Of a stretch of 64,000 nt of DNA, positions 33,501 through 48,500 are shown piece by piece. Numbering within the stretch: the first letter of the stretch is position 1; every line of letters starts with the position of its first letter. The notes below the pieces were generated by a model, which saw nothing but the letters and a program-made list of their open reading frames with translations, was not told the origin of the DNA and did not search any database. The stretch spans positions 34,336,121-34,400,120 of the forward strand of contig NC_088711.1 of the NCBI RefSeq assembly GCF_963576615.1, written 5' to 3'. The DNA comes from Watersipora subatra (lineage: Eukaryota; Bryozoa; Gymnolaemata; Cheilostomatida; Watersiporidae). Made by a program: the position numbers and the translations under genes.

Positions 33501-36500
33501 ATACACTCTCTCATCCTTGGCTGGCTCGGCCCTATTGGTAAATCGGTAGCATGTTGGTTTCAGAAGCCGACCTTCGACCAACAGTCTCACTAGCGGCTGT
33601 GTCTTCTGCCAAGGCTAGGCTCGGCTCAGTCGTGACAGGGGGCTTTGAGGTCAGCTAGGCAGCCGGCCCTGGTTTTGGTGATCTTCCGCCACACTCTTCC
33701 CCCAGTGGAGGCCCTGACAGCTGTCTACTCAGCGTAGAAAGAAGAGATCAGCTGAAACCAGAGCTACATGTATATGCTTCATACTTTAGGTGCCAGATCT
33801 CGGTCTCTGCAAATGCCAGATCATCTCTGGAGAACTTTCGGGCCTGTATCAGGCTGGCAGTTTGAAGAGCTACTTCCTGCCACTGGCCTCCTGCCGGCGA
33901 TAGAGGGGCTTGTCAATTGTAGGCCTTTCCAACAGTCGGGCTAGTCATTCTTCCTTGCTAATCATCATTATCGCTAATCACCGTCATGGCTAATGGTGGT
34001 CATAGCTAATGATCATCATCGCTAATGGTCATCATTGCTTTCATTAATCAATCAAACAATTTAGTGGTCGTTATGATAAAATTGCTGTATATATTATTAA
34101 ACCATTTATAATATACCTTGTACCCCAGGTTACAATTACCCTTTTACAGTTTTTCACCTTACGGTTTTTCAACCTGCCATACGAATTTTTTTTCGCCACA
34201 CGACATCAACAAAAAATTCTCTCGAAATTCAAATTTGGGAGTTGGTGTGCTGAATAAGTTGGAATAAGGAAGATGCCGATATTCTATTCATCAAAATTTC
34301 TCTCACAAAACTTAAAAAGGATATGATGCTCGCGCTCTCTCAGTTTAATGTTATTTGTTATAAGCTACAGGGAAAATGAAACCAGAAACAAATAGGTGAC
34401 AAAATTTTAGCGACGAAAAAGTTGAAGTTTAGTAAAATACATACTAAAACTTAGCTTCAAGTATGTGTTTAGCAAACTAAATTCGTTTGAGTTAAATTCA
34501 AAGTTTGCTATTTTTCTGTCTTAAAGGTAAGAACTTCCTACAGCACGCACTGCTCATAGTACATAATGCTACATTTTATTGCAGATGATGACCAGTAAAT
34601 ACACTAAAGTTAATGTAGGTAACTATAGCTACTAAAGTTAACGTACTATTTCGTTACTAATTTTTAATATGTGCAGCACTTACATAATATTTTGATGATT
34701 TTACCAAGGGGTGTTTGCATTGAATAATAGCCTACTATGGGTTTCTATACGCCTCTACATGACATTTTCGCCTTACGATGCCATCACCGGAACGAATTAA
34801 TTTCGTATAGCGAGGGTCGACCGAAATTACTAAATCTTAATCTTAAAATATCAAAAACTCATCACAGAAACAATGAAACTGTAAAACTAGTGAAAGCTAA
34901 AAATAGCAAAAACTCATCACATAAACAATGAAACTGTAAAACTAGTGAAAGCTAAAAATAGCAAAAACTCATCACATAAACAATGAAACTGTAAAACTAG
35001 TGAAAGCTAAAAATATCAAAAACTCATCACATAAACAATGAAACTGTAAAACTAGTGAAAGCTAAAAATAGCAAAAACTCATCACATAAACAATGAAACT
35101 GTAAAACTAGTGAAAGCTAAAAATAGCAAAAACTCATCACATAAACAATGAAACTGTAAAACTAGTGAAAGCTAAAAATAGCAAAAACTCATCACATAAA
35201 CAATGAAACTGTAAAACTAGTGAAAGCTAAAAATAGCAAAAACTCATCACATAAACAATGAAACTGTAAAACTAGTGAAAGCTAAAAATAGCAAAAACTC
35301 ATCTCATAAACAATGAAACTGTAAAACTAGTGAAAGCTAAAAATAGCAAAAACTCATCACATAAACAATGAAACTGTAAAACTAGTGAAAGCTAAAAATA
35401 TCAAAAACTCATCACATAAACAATGAAACTGTAAAACTAGTGAAAGCTAAAAATATCAAAAACTCATCACATAAACAATGAAACTGTAAAACTAGTGAAA
35501 GCTAAAAATAGCAAAAACTCATCACATAAACAATGAAACTGTAAAACTAGTGAAAGCTAAAAATATCAAAAACTCATCACATAAACAATGAAACTGTAAA
35601 ACTAGTGAAAGCTAAAAATATCAAAAACTCATCACATAAACAATGAAACTGTAAAACTAGTGAAAGCTAAAAATAGCAAAAACTCATCACATAAACAATG
35701 AAACTGTAAAACTAGTGAAAGCTAAAAATAGCAAAAACTCATCACATAAACAATGAAACTGTAAAACTAGTGAAAGCTAAAAATAGCAAATGGTTGAATT
35801 TGACGAATTAAATTCCTACCATTACTGTCCGCTGTTTGGTAATTAAATTTTCAGCCATGTGTTTACTACTTAAGATTACTTCATTACTAATAAAGATTAC
35901 TTCATTAAGCCCCATTCATGACTTATTTGCTAAATTAAATTCTTAAATCACGTAATTTATTCTAAATTATATTCCAAATCATTTCTGCAATTTTAGCAAT
36001 TTGCAGTGAGTGAAGTCAGTGTAAGTGGTGATATGCTGTTTGAACACATCATTTTAGTAGCAGGTGATATGAATTTGCTAGTATTTGATGATAGATGCTG
36101 CCACGGTACATCAATGGTATAGCACAGTATTTTTACATGATATTTTTGGTTCCGTAAGGGTGCCCAGTTCATCCTCCCATTTGTATGGAGGGGATGGTTT
36201 AGTCGTCATCGCTGCGACCAATTTGCAGGTGGTCGGGTTACTTGTATTACCGGCAGCAGGTTAATATAGCCTGACTTGAGTTTAAGTTTCAAGTTTTAAA
36301 TGCAACTTAATCTACATTTCTAGCCATGTTGCATCACATTCATCGCTGGATAGATATACAAACTGGACTAGACGATTTTTTCAGCACATTGGTATGGACT
36401 TTTTCTGTTTCATTTTGCCGAGGATCATGACAGTGTAAATGAACATCTAGGTCAACTCGTAGAAACTCAAAAGAAAGGTAAACATCAGTGAAAAGAGTAT

Positions 36501-39500
36501 CTCTATCCATAGTGTAGACATACAACAGAAGTAGTAGCCACAGACTTGTGGGTCACCATCAAAGGTAGTATCTCACCCTTAATATAAGACAGAAGTAGGT
36601 CATCATAGTACCCTGTCTCATCACTGTCTGCATCACCCATATCCAATATGCACTCGTGGGCTTTAAAGAGTTGATCCAAGGCTAGCTGATAGTCCTGTCT
36701 CTCATTACTGAGGGATGAAAGGGTCTCATACACGTGACACAGAATATAGAGCTCCTCATTCCTAAGTGGATACTTCTGTAATAGATAGTTCTGTGAAGAA
36801 CGGCTGCTTGACGAATGGCAGCAGGTGCGGCCAATGTTTTCAGAAGAACAGTGTATCAAGAGAGAAGTGGTAAATCGATGGCAGCTTTGCGGAATACGTT
36901 GAATTTTAGTACAACTACAGAAAGGCAGATGGACGGTCTTTATATATAATTTATTAACTTTTTGGTAAGAGAATAATGTAAGCTGGCCAACTTGTTGTGT
37001 CAAGGTCACACATTGCTCTATGAGTTTTTACGTTTATTACTTAGGGTCTGAAAACCTAGGCTGACTGACTCTGTCGTCTGGCCTTCTTGTAACTCGCCCG
37101 TTTCGTTATCTGGTCTCCTGCCGTGTAGCCAACATGGATAAATGTTCAGCAACCATTTGTTTGTTATTTTTCCTTATTATGAATTTTTCTACTAAACATT
37201 TTAAACACTGACCTCTCCATCTTCAAACATAACACGTTCACATTTTGCACAAAGTAAATTTGCATAGAAAACTACCTGTTTCGCTGAGATGACTAGGCTT
37301 TGCAGAACTTCCTCTCCGAAGCTTCCGCCATCATAAGTGATCAGCAGCTTTGCACAGGTCAGTCCAAAATTCATGGCCTCTGAAAAACTTACAGCTTTGT
37401 TTATCAGAGTGTCGGTGTTTGACTCCTCGAGCGTGGAACTCCCGGTGACTGAAATTGCCGCTGTAGTTGCTCTAGCAATATCATCCGAGTTTCCAGACTG
37501 TATTTGTAGGTAAGGAAAAATAAGAACACGGCATGTGATAAGACAGCTTGTCATTTTAACAAAATCTTTGAGCCAACCTATTTTTCCCTTATGCATGAAA
37601 ATAACTACCCTTGTGTTTATACAGTACCCAAAATACACACTTCACTTATAGAGCCCTTGTGTTTATACAATACCCGAAATACACAACTCACTTATAGAGC
37701 CCTTGTGTTTATGCAATACCCGAAATACACACCTCACTTATAGAGCCCTTGTGTTTATACAGTACCCGAAATACACACCTCACTTATAGAGCCCTTGTGT
37801 TTATGCAATACCCGAAATACACACCTCACTTATAGAGCCCCTGTGTTTATGCAATACCCGAAATAGACACCTCACTTATAGAGCTCTTGTGTTTATGCAA
37901 TACCTGAAATACACACTTCACTTATAGAGCCCTTGTATTTATACAATACCCAAAATACACACCTCACTTATAGAGCCCTTGTGTTTATGCAATACCCGAA
38001 ATACACACTTCACTTATAGAGCTCTTGTGTTTATGCAATACCCGAAATACACACCTCACTTATAGAGCCCTTGTGTTTATACAGTACCCGAAATACACAC
38101 CTCACTTATAGAGCTCTTGTGTTTATACAATACCCGAAATACACACCTCACTTATAGAGCCCTTGTGTTTACACAATACCCAAAATACACACCTCACTTA
38201 TAGAGCGGCTGGTTGGAAGGTCAGCTGACGATATAAGACCTTCATGGCTTAAGGCAGTGAAAGACTGTGATGCTCTAGAGGAAAGAGTTGTCATCTTTTC
38301 TCTATGAAATAAAAATATCATTGCACATCACAGTTAGCACAGCAGAGCAATATATACATATGTACTGTACGTAAAAGTGTATAAACTGCCTATGTACAAT
38401 AGACAATATGTATGAACTTGCATATATACAATGAATGATATTAATTGGGTTATGCTACACATGAGTCATTTCCAGAGTTGGGTGGATGCTACACATGAGT
38501 CATTTCCAGAGTTGGGTGGATGCTACACATGGGTCATTTCCAGAGGTGGGTAGATGCTACACATGAGTCATTTCCAGAGGTTGGTGGATGCTAAAGGTGA
38601 GACATTTCCAGAGGTGGGTGGATGCTACACATGGGTCATTTTTAGAGGTGGGTGAATGCTACACATAAGTTATTATCAGCATCATTAATATTGTTTTATA
38701 GACACAAAGACTCATACAAAAAAGAAAATCCGCTCAACGGTATCTCAAAACTAATCGCGAGTTGAGAAAATCGTGACATAATTTCAAACATGTCGCAAAA
38801 GATCATGTCGCAAAAATGTGTTTATATTTTTAACCAGTTAAATGATGCATAGTTTTACTCCAGTGAGTCATAGTTGTGACTCAAGCCGTTGATGTAAACA
38901 GAGCAAAGAGGGAAAGAGATCTAATCACCTCAGTCCACTCTCGTCGTTGTTTGATGAATTAGAGGTCAATTGGTCAGCTTTATTAATTCTATTCCAAGCA
39001 TCACTTTTAGCCCTTGTCCCGTGTCTTGTTGCGGGCCTCTGTACGCTGTGCCTAACATCTGTCTCAGAAAACTGACTATAGACTGTAGACTGCTGCTCAG
39101 ACATTAGCAGGTTTTCATCTTCAACCACAACAGGTTTCTATGAACATAGAAAGAGTAGGTATAAGGATCTCTTGTGAAATGACACAATTTACTATGCGAA
39201 GCACATATAATACAATAATACAGTGCAATGTGACAAGTTTTAATAAGTAGGCAGTCATATACATGTATATACAGTAGACGCTCTTACAACGTAAATAATA
39301 CGTTCCGGGAATGTTTACATTACAGAGAATTTACGTTATACGAACTGTAAATTACATGCAAATTGCCTAATTCATTCCAAGATCATCCTAAACTCACCCG
39401 TTTGGCCCTTCAAATAGGAAAGACTAAATTTATCTTTTTAATTTAATGATTGTACAGTATATTGTGATATTTATGGTTTGTATTAACAACTTCTCTTTTT

Positions 39501-42500
39501 TTTATCACTTTCACTCGGTTTAGGGTTCGTGATTACGGTAATTGTATGATAAGTTACGAGGAATGTACACCATATTCAATTTTTTACTTTCTTCTAGTCA
39601 GCATGGTCTATGCTGCAACGAAAATTAATATTAAACATTATATATGTATAAATAACGTAAACAATAATATATATTTAGTATATGAACGTTGTATGTCAAT
39701 TTATCTGTCGCCAGGATTAAAGTTTAGGATAAAGGATAGCTTATAGGGAGACTCCAACTGGTATTCAGATTGGTAGGCTGACCCTAGTAACTTTACCAAT
39801 CTACCGCCTCTAAATATTTCTGAAGAATTGCGCAGTTACCTCTTCGAGTATATAATAGAGGTAAGCTTGTATGTTATCTTCTCTCTCAAGTGTGAGAGTG
39901 AAGATGAGGTGAGCAAGGTGAGCATTTTTAAGGCTATGGGACTCTCATTATTTAAATTGAATTTGAGAACTTGCATCGACTTTACGCTTGAAGTTATATG
40001 GAATTTCTTATTTTACATAATTCACATAAATTCTTTACGTTATGTAGAATTTATGTTATAGGAGTGTCTACTGTAACTTGAAATAAGCAAATAGAAATGT
40101 ATGCAGCGTGATCATATCTGTACAGAGTGTTATCTTCAACCATTAAAGAAATCAATGTTCAGAATTTAGCCTACATAATCATCCAAAAACATATTTTCAC
40201 ATGTTTGTTTGGTTTACATATTTGAAATCAGGACGCAATGAGAATTAATTTAATATATAATTTATTGCTATTCACTAAATTCACAATGATTAACAACGTT
40301 GTGAATGAAAATTTTAGGTTTCCAACAAAAAGTCCAGCTTATTTCGCGCGCCACTTTAGATGAAATTATTTAAAAAGACTAGAGTAGTAAGTATTTAAGT
40401 AAAGAATTAGTTTTAATAATGTTTAAAACATTAGCAATTGACAAAGACTCATACTGACCTCAATGAACTGAGCAGAGTGTGTAAAACATTAGCAATTGAC
40501 AAAGACTCATACTGACCTCAATGAACTAAGCAGAGTGTGTAAAACATTAGCAATTGACAAAGACTCATACTGACCTCAATGAACTGAGCAGAGTGTTTAA
40601 AACATTAGCAATTGACAAAGACTCATACTGACCTCAATGAACTAAGCAGAGTGTGTAAAACATTAGCAATTGACAAAGACTCATACTGACCTCAATGAAC
40701 TGAGCAGAGTGTTTAAAACATTAGCAATTGACAAAGACTCATACTGACCTCAATGAACTGAGCAGAGTGTTTAAAACATTAGCAATTGACAAAGACTCAT
40801 ACTGACCTCAATGAACTAAGCAGAGTGTGTAAAACATTAGCAATTGACAAAGACTCATACTGACCTCAATGAACTGAGCAGAGTGTTTAAAACATTAGCA
40901 ATTGACAAAGACTCATACTGACCTCAATGAACTAAGCAGAGTGTGTAAAACATTAGCAATTGACAAAGACTCATACTGACCTCAATGAACTGAGCAGAGT
41001 GTTTAAAACATTAGCAATTGACAAAGACTCATACTGACCTCAATGAACTGAGCGGAGTGTTTAAAACATTAGCAATTGACAAAGACTCATACTGACCTCA
41101 ATGAACTAAGCAGAGTGTTTAAAACATTAGCAATTGACAAAGACTCATACTGACCTCAATGAACTGAGCAGAGTGTTTAAAACATTAGCAATTGACAAAG
41201 ACTCATACTGACCTCAATGAACTGAGCAGAGTGTTTAAAACATTAGCAATTGACAAAGACTCATACTGACCTCAATGAACTGAGCAGAGTGTTTAAAACA
41301 TTAGCAATTGACAAAGACTCATACTGACCTCAATGAACTGAGCAGAGTGTGTAAAACTTTAGCAATTGACAAAGACTCATACTGACCTCAATGAACTGAG
41401 CAGAGTGTTTAAAACATTAGCAATTGACAAAGACTCATACTGACCTCAATGAACTAAGCAGAGTGTGTAAAACATTAGCAATTGACAAAGACTCATACTG
41501 ACCTCAATGAACTAAGCAGAGTGTGTAAAACATTAGCAATTGACAAAGACTCATACTGACCTCAATGAACTAAGCAGAGTGTTTAAAACATTAGCAATTG
41601 ACAAAGACTCATACTGACCTCAATGAACTGAGCAGAGTGTGTAAAACATTAGCAATTGACAAAGACTCATACTGACCTCAATGAACTGAGCAGAGTGTGT
41701 AAAACTTTAGCAATTGACAAAGACTCATACTGACCTCAATGAACTAAGCAGAGTGTGTAAAACATTAGCAATTGACAAAGACTCATACTGACCTCAATGA
41801 ACTAAGCAGAGTGTGTAAAACATTAGCAATTGACAAAGACTCATACTGACCTCAATGAACTAAGCAGAGTGTGTAAAACATTAGCAATTGACAAAGACTC
41901 ATACTGACCTCAATGAACTGAGCAGAGTGTGTAAAACTTTAGCAATTGACAAAGACTCATACTGACCTCAATGAACTAAGCAGAGTGTGTAAAACATTAG
42001 CAATTGACAAAGACTCATACTGACCTCAATGAACTGAGCAGAGTGTGTAAAACTTTAGCAATTGACAAAGACTCATACTGACCTCAATGAACTAAGCAGA
42101 GTGTGTAAAACATTAGCAATTGACAAAGACTCATACTGACCTCAATGAACTAAGCAGAGTGTGTAAAACATTAGCAATTGACAAAGACTCATACTGACCT
42201 CAATGAACTGAGCAGAGTGTGTAAAACATTAGCAATTGACAAAGACTCATACTGACCTCAATGAACTGAGCAGAGTGTGTAAAACTTTAGCAATTGACAA
42301 AGACTCATACTGACCTCAATGAACTAAGCAGAGTGTGTAAAACATTAGCAATTGACAAAGACTCATACTGACCTCAATGAACTAAGCAGAGTGTGTAAAA
42401 CATTAGCAATTGACAAAGACTCATACTGACCTCAATGAACTGAGCAGAGTGTGTAAAACATTAGCAATTGACAAAGACTCATACTGACCTCAATGAACTG

Positions 42501-45500
42501 AGCAGAGTGTGTAAAACATTAGCAATTGACAAAGACTCATACTGACCTCAATGAACTAAGCAGAGTGTGTAAAACATTAGCAATTGACAAAGACTCATAC
42601 TGACCTCAATGAACTGAGCAGAGTGTGTAAAACATTAGCAATTGACAAAGACTCATACTGACCTCAATGAACTGAGCAGAGTGTGTAAAACATTAGCAAT
42701 TGACAAAGACTCATACTGACCTCAATGAACTGAGCAGAGTGTGTAAAACATTAGCAATTGACAAAGACTCATACTGACCTCAATGAACTGAGCAGAGTGT
42801 GTAAAACATTAGCAATTGACAAAGACTCATACTGACCTCAATGAACTGAGCAGAGTGTTTAAAACATTAGCAATTGACAAAGACTCATACTGACCTCAAT
42901 GAACTGAGCAGAGTGTGTAAAACATTAGCAATTGACAAAGACTCATACTGACCTCAATGAACTGAGCAGAGTGTGTAAAACATTAGCAATTGACAAAGAC
43001 TCATACTGACCTCAATGAACTGAGCAGAGTGTGTAAAACATTAGCAATTGACAAAGACTCATACTGACCTCAATGAACTGAGCAGAGTGTTTAAAACATT
43101 AGCAATTGACAAAGACTCATACTGACCTCAATGAACTGAGCAGAGTGTGTAAAACATTAGCAATTGACAAAGACTCATACTGACCTCAATGAACTAAGCA
43201 GAGTGTGTAAAACATTAGCAATTGACAAAGACTCATACTGACCTCAATGAACTGAGCAGAGTGTTTAAAACATTAGCAATTGACAAAGACTCATACTGAC
43301 CTCAATGAACTAAGCAGAGTGTGTAAAACTTTAGCAATTGACAAAGACTCATACTGACCTCAATGAACTAAGCAGAGTGTGTAAAACATTAGCAATTGAC
43401 AAAGACTCATACTGACCTCAATGAACTGAGCAGAGTGTTTAAAACATTAGCAATTGACAAAGACTCATACTGACCTCAATGAACTGAGCAGAGTGTGTAA
43501 AACATTAGCAATTGACAAAGACTCATACTGACCTCAATGAACTAAGCAGAGTGTGTAAAACATTAGCAATTGACAAAGACTCATACTGACCTCAATGAAC
43601 TAAGCAGAGTGTGTAAAACATTAGCAATTGACAAAGACTCATACTGACCTCAATGAACTGAGCAGAGTGTTTAAAACATTAGCAATTGACAAAGACTCAT
43701 ACTGACCTCAATGAACTGAGCAGAGTGTGTAAAACATTAGCAATTGACAAAGACTCATACTGACCTCAATGAACTAAGCAGAGTGTGTAAAACATTAGCA
43801 ATTGACAAAGACTCATACTGACCTCAATGAACTAAGCAGAGTGTGTAAAACATTAGCAATTGACAAAGACTCATACTGACCTCAATGAACTAAGCAGAGT
43901 GTGTAAAACTTTTTTCTATAAAATGATTTCAATGTGAGAACATTACAACATGGAATGTTGGAATGTAAAATTGTAATTCATAAATTGCATTGTAATTTTG
44001 TAACATTATACAATGTTATAATGTTACAGCATTACAACGTAATATCAAATGAAGACAGAAAAGAATTATCGCGCATTATACAATGTGACAAGTGCAGACA
44101 ACTACAGCTAATGTTAACCGATGTTGGATGAAAATTCTACAAAATTTAAGTGTTTAACGATACCATGTTATAAAAACTAAAGACAACTCCAACAAACATA
44201 GCACAGATCTCAAGGATTTTACCGATAGCAATAATATTGTTAACACGGGTCCAATGACCTTCACATTTATTCAAGGTCTTTTCCCAACTCAGGTAATATG
44301 AGCTAACTCCCAGCAAATAAAGTCTAATGTTCACCACACAGCTGGTGAATTTATCAGATTATCTCTTCAAACCAACTGACTGCAAAACTGTAACCAACTG
44401 ACCACAGAACTGTAACTGTTACAATGAAATATCATACATGTATTATAAGCATCGAGAGCTTTAAATTATATAACACTTAATCTAACGTGTGGCTACTGAT
44501 CAATATGTGGATAATTTAGAATAACCTGTAATCCTTGAAATCCTTGCTCGCTTAGCTGTTGTCTGATCTTTGAATCCAAGTCTACACGCTTTTCCTTGAT
44601 AAGCTTCCAAAACCGCACAAGTTCAAGCCTGAGAGGATTATATGTTGAGTAGATGGGGCCGTAGAGCTTGTCCATGACACTGAAAAACCAGAACAAAGCG
44701 GACCTTCACTCAACAATATCACCTCTAGAAGTGTTTGCCATAGGCAACTGTTTGAGCAATTTCACCACCTAAAATCGTAAACTGAATCGAATGATCCATC
44801 TGTACTGGATTGTGGCCGATAGCGGCCATGCCTATTCTCATCAATTGATCTTACCATAATATTCCTTCTGCAAGAATCTGGTTAATGAGATTACTTTTTA
44901 AATGAATCTAGAATTTTATTGGCCACAAAAAATAGTACAATCACCCAACCGTTCAATCACCCAGTATCGTTTGTTCCGGTAAACGAGTGAATTGAATTTT
45001 AATTTTCGTCACAATTTTGCTAAAGATTTAGCTGCCAATGTTGCTGTCCTAAGCGGCTTTCTATAAATCTGTTGTAATATTTAATAAAATTCATAGAATA
45101 AAGGAATAACAAATAATATAAATCAGTGCTTCGCTTGGAACCTTCAGTACTCTGCTGAAGTCAGCTGAGTACTTAACCAATAACTAATTTGATCTTAGCG
45201 ATGCTTTGTTAGTAAATCGTAACATTCATAACGTCTTTATTTTAGGCCGCCACATCGGAAAAATAGATGAAATCATACGAAACCTCTGCCTATATGAAAA
45301 TTAAACCTCAACTTTTTAAGCATTATTCAAATATGCCATCAAATTGAGTGAGGTATAATGACAAAGTTTCATTTCTAGAACACACCTTGGAATCATAAGC
45401 ATGTCACAGAGTTTGATGTGTTCACCAGAGATTTCCAACTGCCACAAAATCTCTTCAATTCTTGCAAGCTGCTGATCTGCTCTCTTGCTAGTAAGATAGG

Positions 45501-48500
45501 AGGCAATGGATGCATGATATTGCTTCCTCGCCATTCCTCCCTGCCTCTCTAAGTTCCGTGAACTCACACTCGTCTCATGCAGTGATGGAGGACTTATGTT
45601 ACCTGTAAATACAGAATATGTTTGCGAGTTGTCACACATCTCAGACAATGATTTTCGCATCTGGTAGAAACTTCTGGTAGATGAGACAACCTTTTATTGC
45701 AAGAGAAAATAAAAAATAGTTACAACTTCTCAAAATATGTATTTGTCTGTGCAATAAGGCGCTAGCTCTTTCGATCGTGTACTTTAGATAATCCAAAAAC
45801 AGCATGACAAGTTAAAACTACAATTTCCAGGCATATCTGACCAGCCAAGAAAAGGTGAAATATTATCATGTTACAGCGCTATTTTTAGTTGTAAATAATA
45901 GCCTACGGGGCGGACAATAAAATTACTCAGTGTTTATATCCAACAGAACTTTCTAAATTTTGTCTAGAAGATAAAAATCCTGTTAAAAGCCGACTTCTAA
46001 CAGGCGGCATGAAAAGAAGCAGATGACTAACCAACATGCAGAGAACCATATTAGGAATAACTTGCAAGGATGGAAAAACAGGTGGTTGGCAGGTGAAAAC
46101 AGGTGGTTGGCAGGTGAAAACAGGTGGTTGGCTGGAAACCAAAAAGATTAAAGGGGATGTTTTATATGTAGAAGAGAAGAGACAGACTTGAACTGCGTAT
46201 GTTAGCAGAATGACAACTAGACAAAAACAAAATAGTAAAAGAATACAGAACGGAAGATAGGATGAGGAAATATAAAAATCTGCAATATAAAAACTCGTAA
46301 GAGAAAAGTGAGACCCTGTAAAGACAATGGGCAGACAATGGACAGACCGACACAGAACAACAGAGACCAGTATGGGCTGACAACGATGAAATTACAAGCA
46401 ATTACTGTAGATCACCTACATATATAACAAACAAAAACTAATATAGGCAGGTGTTTCAAATGATAGGTAAAGCGGTATCTTTATTTACCTGTCAAATGTG
46501 GAGCATTACATTTTGGGCTTTTATTTGGCTGAGTACAAAAAAATCAGAATGCATCGATACAACACTCGTAGATATCTCCAAAAACCTCATCTTAATTTCC
46601 AATAGTATTGAAAATGTGGTGATGCAGTAATAATATGCTACAGGTTCCAGCAAGTGACAAGGTTTTTAACTTTTCTTACCTAGGAGTAGAAAGTCAATAA
46701 CCTCTACTAGATGTTCATGGTTGATGATGATCAAACCATTGGGTTTCTGATAGAGAGCCGGTCGAGCGGCATCATAAAAGAGGCACCAATCATAGTTGGT
46801 GACAGTTCTGTCACCTAGGTAGCGTAGGCAACTAGACAATGTGCCCAGTATTTCAGATACTGTCAGGCCATCTCTGGAGCAGGCCAGAAGTCGCAGACAA
46901 TCAGGAACCCATCCGCATATGACTAAAACAAAAAAAATCATAAACATAGTGCCACCCAGAGAACATTCTAGATACCTATAAATATGCAGTCACCAAGAGA
47001 ACATTCTAGATACTTATGGAAATATACAGTCACCCAGAGAAAACTCTCTAGAGTTCTAAATATAATTTTAGAGAACATTTTAAGACACAAGAAAGAAATG
47101 TTAAGTAGATGTTTTCTAAATATAGAAATAAAATGGTTGACTCGACCACTTGCTATAAAAACAACGTGAAAACGACAGCTTAATTTCCTTAATAAACTAT
47201 GTCAAGACTGAGCCTCAACATTTGGAGCGAAACCATAGAAAGGAAGATAATTAAATAGAGTATTAGAGTTGTACTTCCAGATTTGATTTGTTAAAATGAG
47301 AGAATAAGAGGATGTAACCAATCAGATGGAACATGGCCAACATTTATGAAAAGATGAAATTAGCTTAAAACTACAAGCGCACATTGTATCATCAGATGTC
47401 ATAACACAATTGTCAAAAATAATCTAAATGCTGTAAAATAATTATTGATCAGAAGTAGAAAGATAAAAAGTTGCAATATAAACTTGGTCAGATCAGGAAA
47501 AAAATTTTAAAAAATTACAATTTAAAACAAGTTCTTAGAAGCAAATCTCTGCTTGAAACATCAAATTTTTGTTAAACAACTTTCAACGGTGGCCATTGAT
47601 GCTCCACTACCTACAAATGATCAAATTATAGCAAAATAACACAATGTATGAGGAACCATACACTGGGAAAGAGTTTCTATCACAGAAGACTAAATGCATG
47701 AAAGCTGAAAAATCAAGGTTAGCAGAAAGGAATCTCATCAAAAATAATTTATAATGCTTCATAAAATCTCAGAAATGATTTAAAATACCCGACGATACAA
47801 AGGAGGGCGATGATCAGGCTATCACATAGCAGTCGACGCTACAAGGAGAAGATATGATGGGAGTAATAAACATACATAGACCTTATATATCTGTAGGGCG
47901 GGCTCGTGACAGACGCCCGTGTGATTGCTTACACGAGCCGGTTCGGAGCATCAAAGAAGACGTCAAAAGAACCTATGCTAAGGATAGTCCAAGTTCATTC
48001 ATGGGGCAGTAGTAACTGATTATCATGAGTTGTAAAGGATAAAATTCAGAATTTAGCAATTTATAATAAAAATAGCAAAAATTTACAGGCTAAACGATTT
48101 TCGAGTCAAAACGATGTCACAGACGGTTTTAGTCAAAATTTGATAGCCAAAATAATATAGCATCTAAATATATAAATCTCAGTGTTTGACATTTGGTCTG
48201 CCTGCTGTGTGTTCTGTTGTAGCCATAAAGTTTTAAGCATGAAAAGTCCGCTTCATACTAGATTTGAACTCAAATTCTTCAAGGCTGCATACCGGCGATC
48301 TAGACGACTAGACTACATGTCCAGCTAACCTAACAGTGCAGATACTTATGCACCTGCCAACCTTTAATGGCTTCAGGTTTCGGCTATCATCGCTTCGCGC
48401 TTCAGTAGCACGCTCCAAAATAATGATTGCGTGAGAGCTCATGACCCAATTTTTTCCTAACGATGGCTTGATTTATAATAACAAATCTTATTAAAGTAAA

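Noticed and set aside
34856-35790. Microexon-like splice signals in the 55-bp array
   Set aside because: On the minus strand units hold acceptor-like TTTTACAG and TTTTTAG but no convincing donor, unlike the 58-bp array.
36100-36330. tRNA or SINE around 'gctgcgaccaatttgcaggtg'
   Set aside because: No A/B box pair with correct spacing on either strand.
40425-43909. CRISPR-like array of 60 regular repeats
   Set aside because: The 58-bp units are directly joined with no unique spacers, and the locus is intronic in an animal gene.
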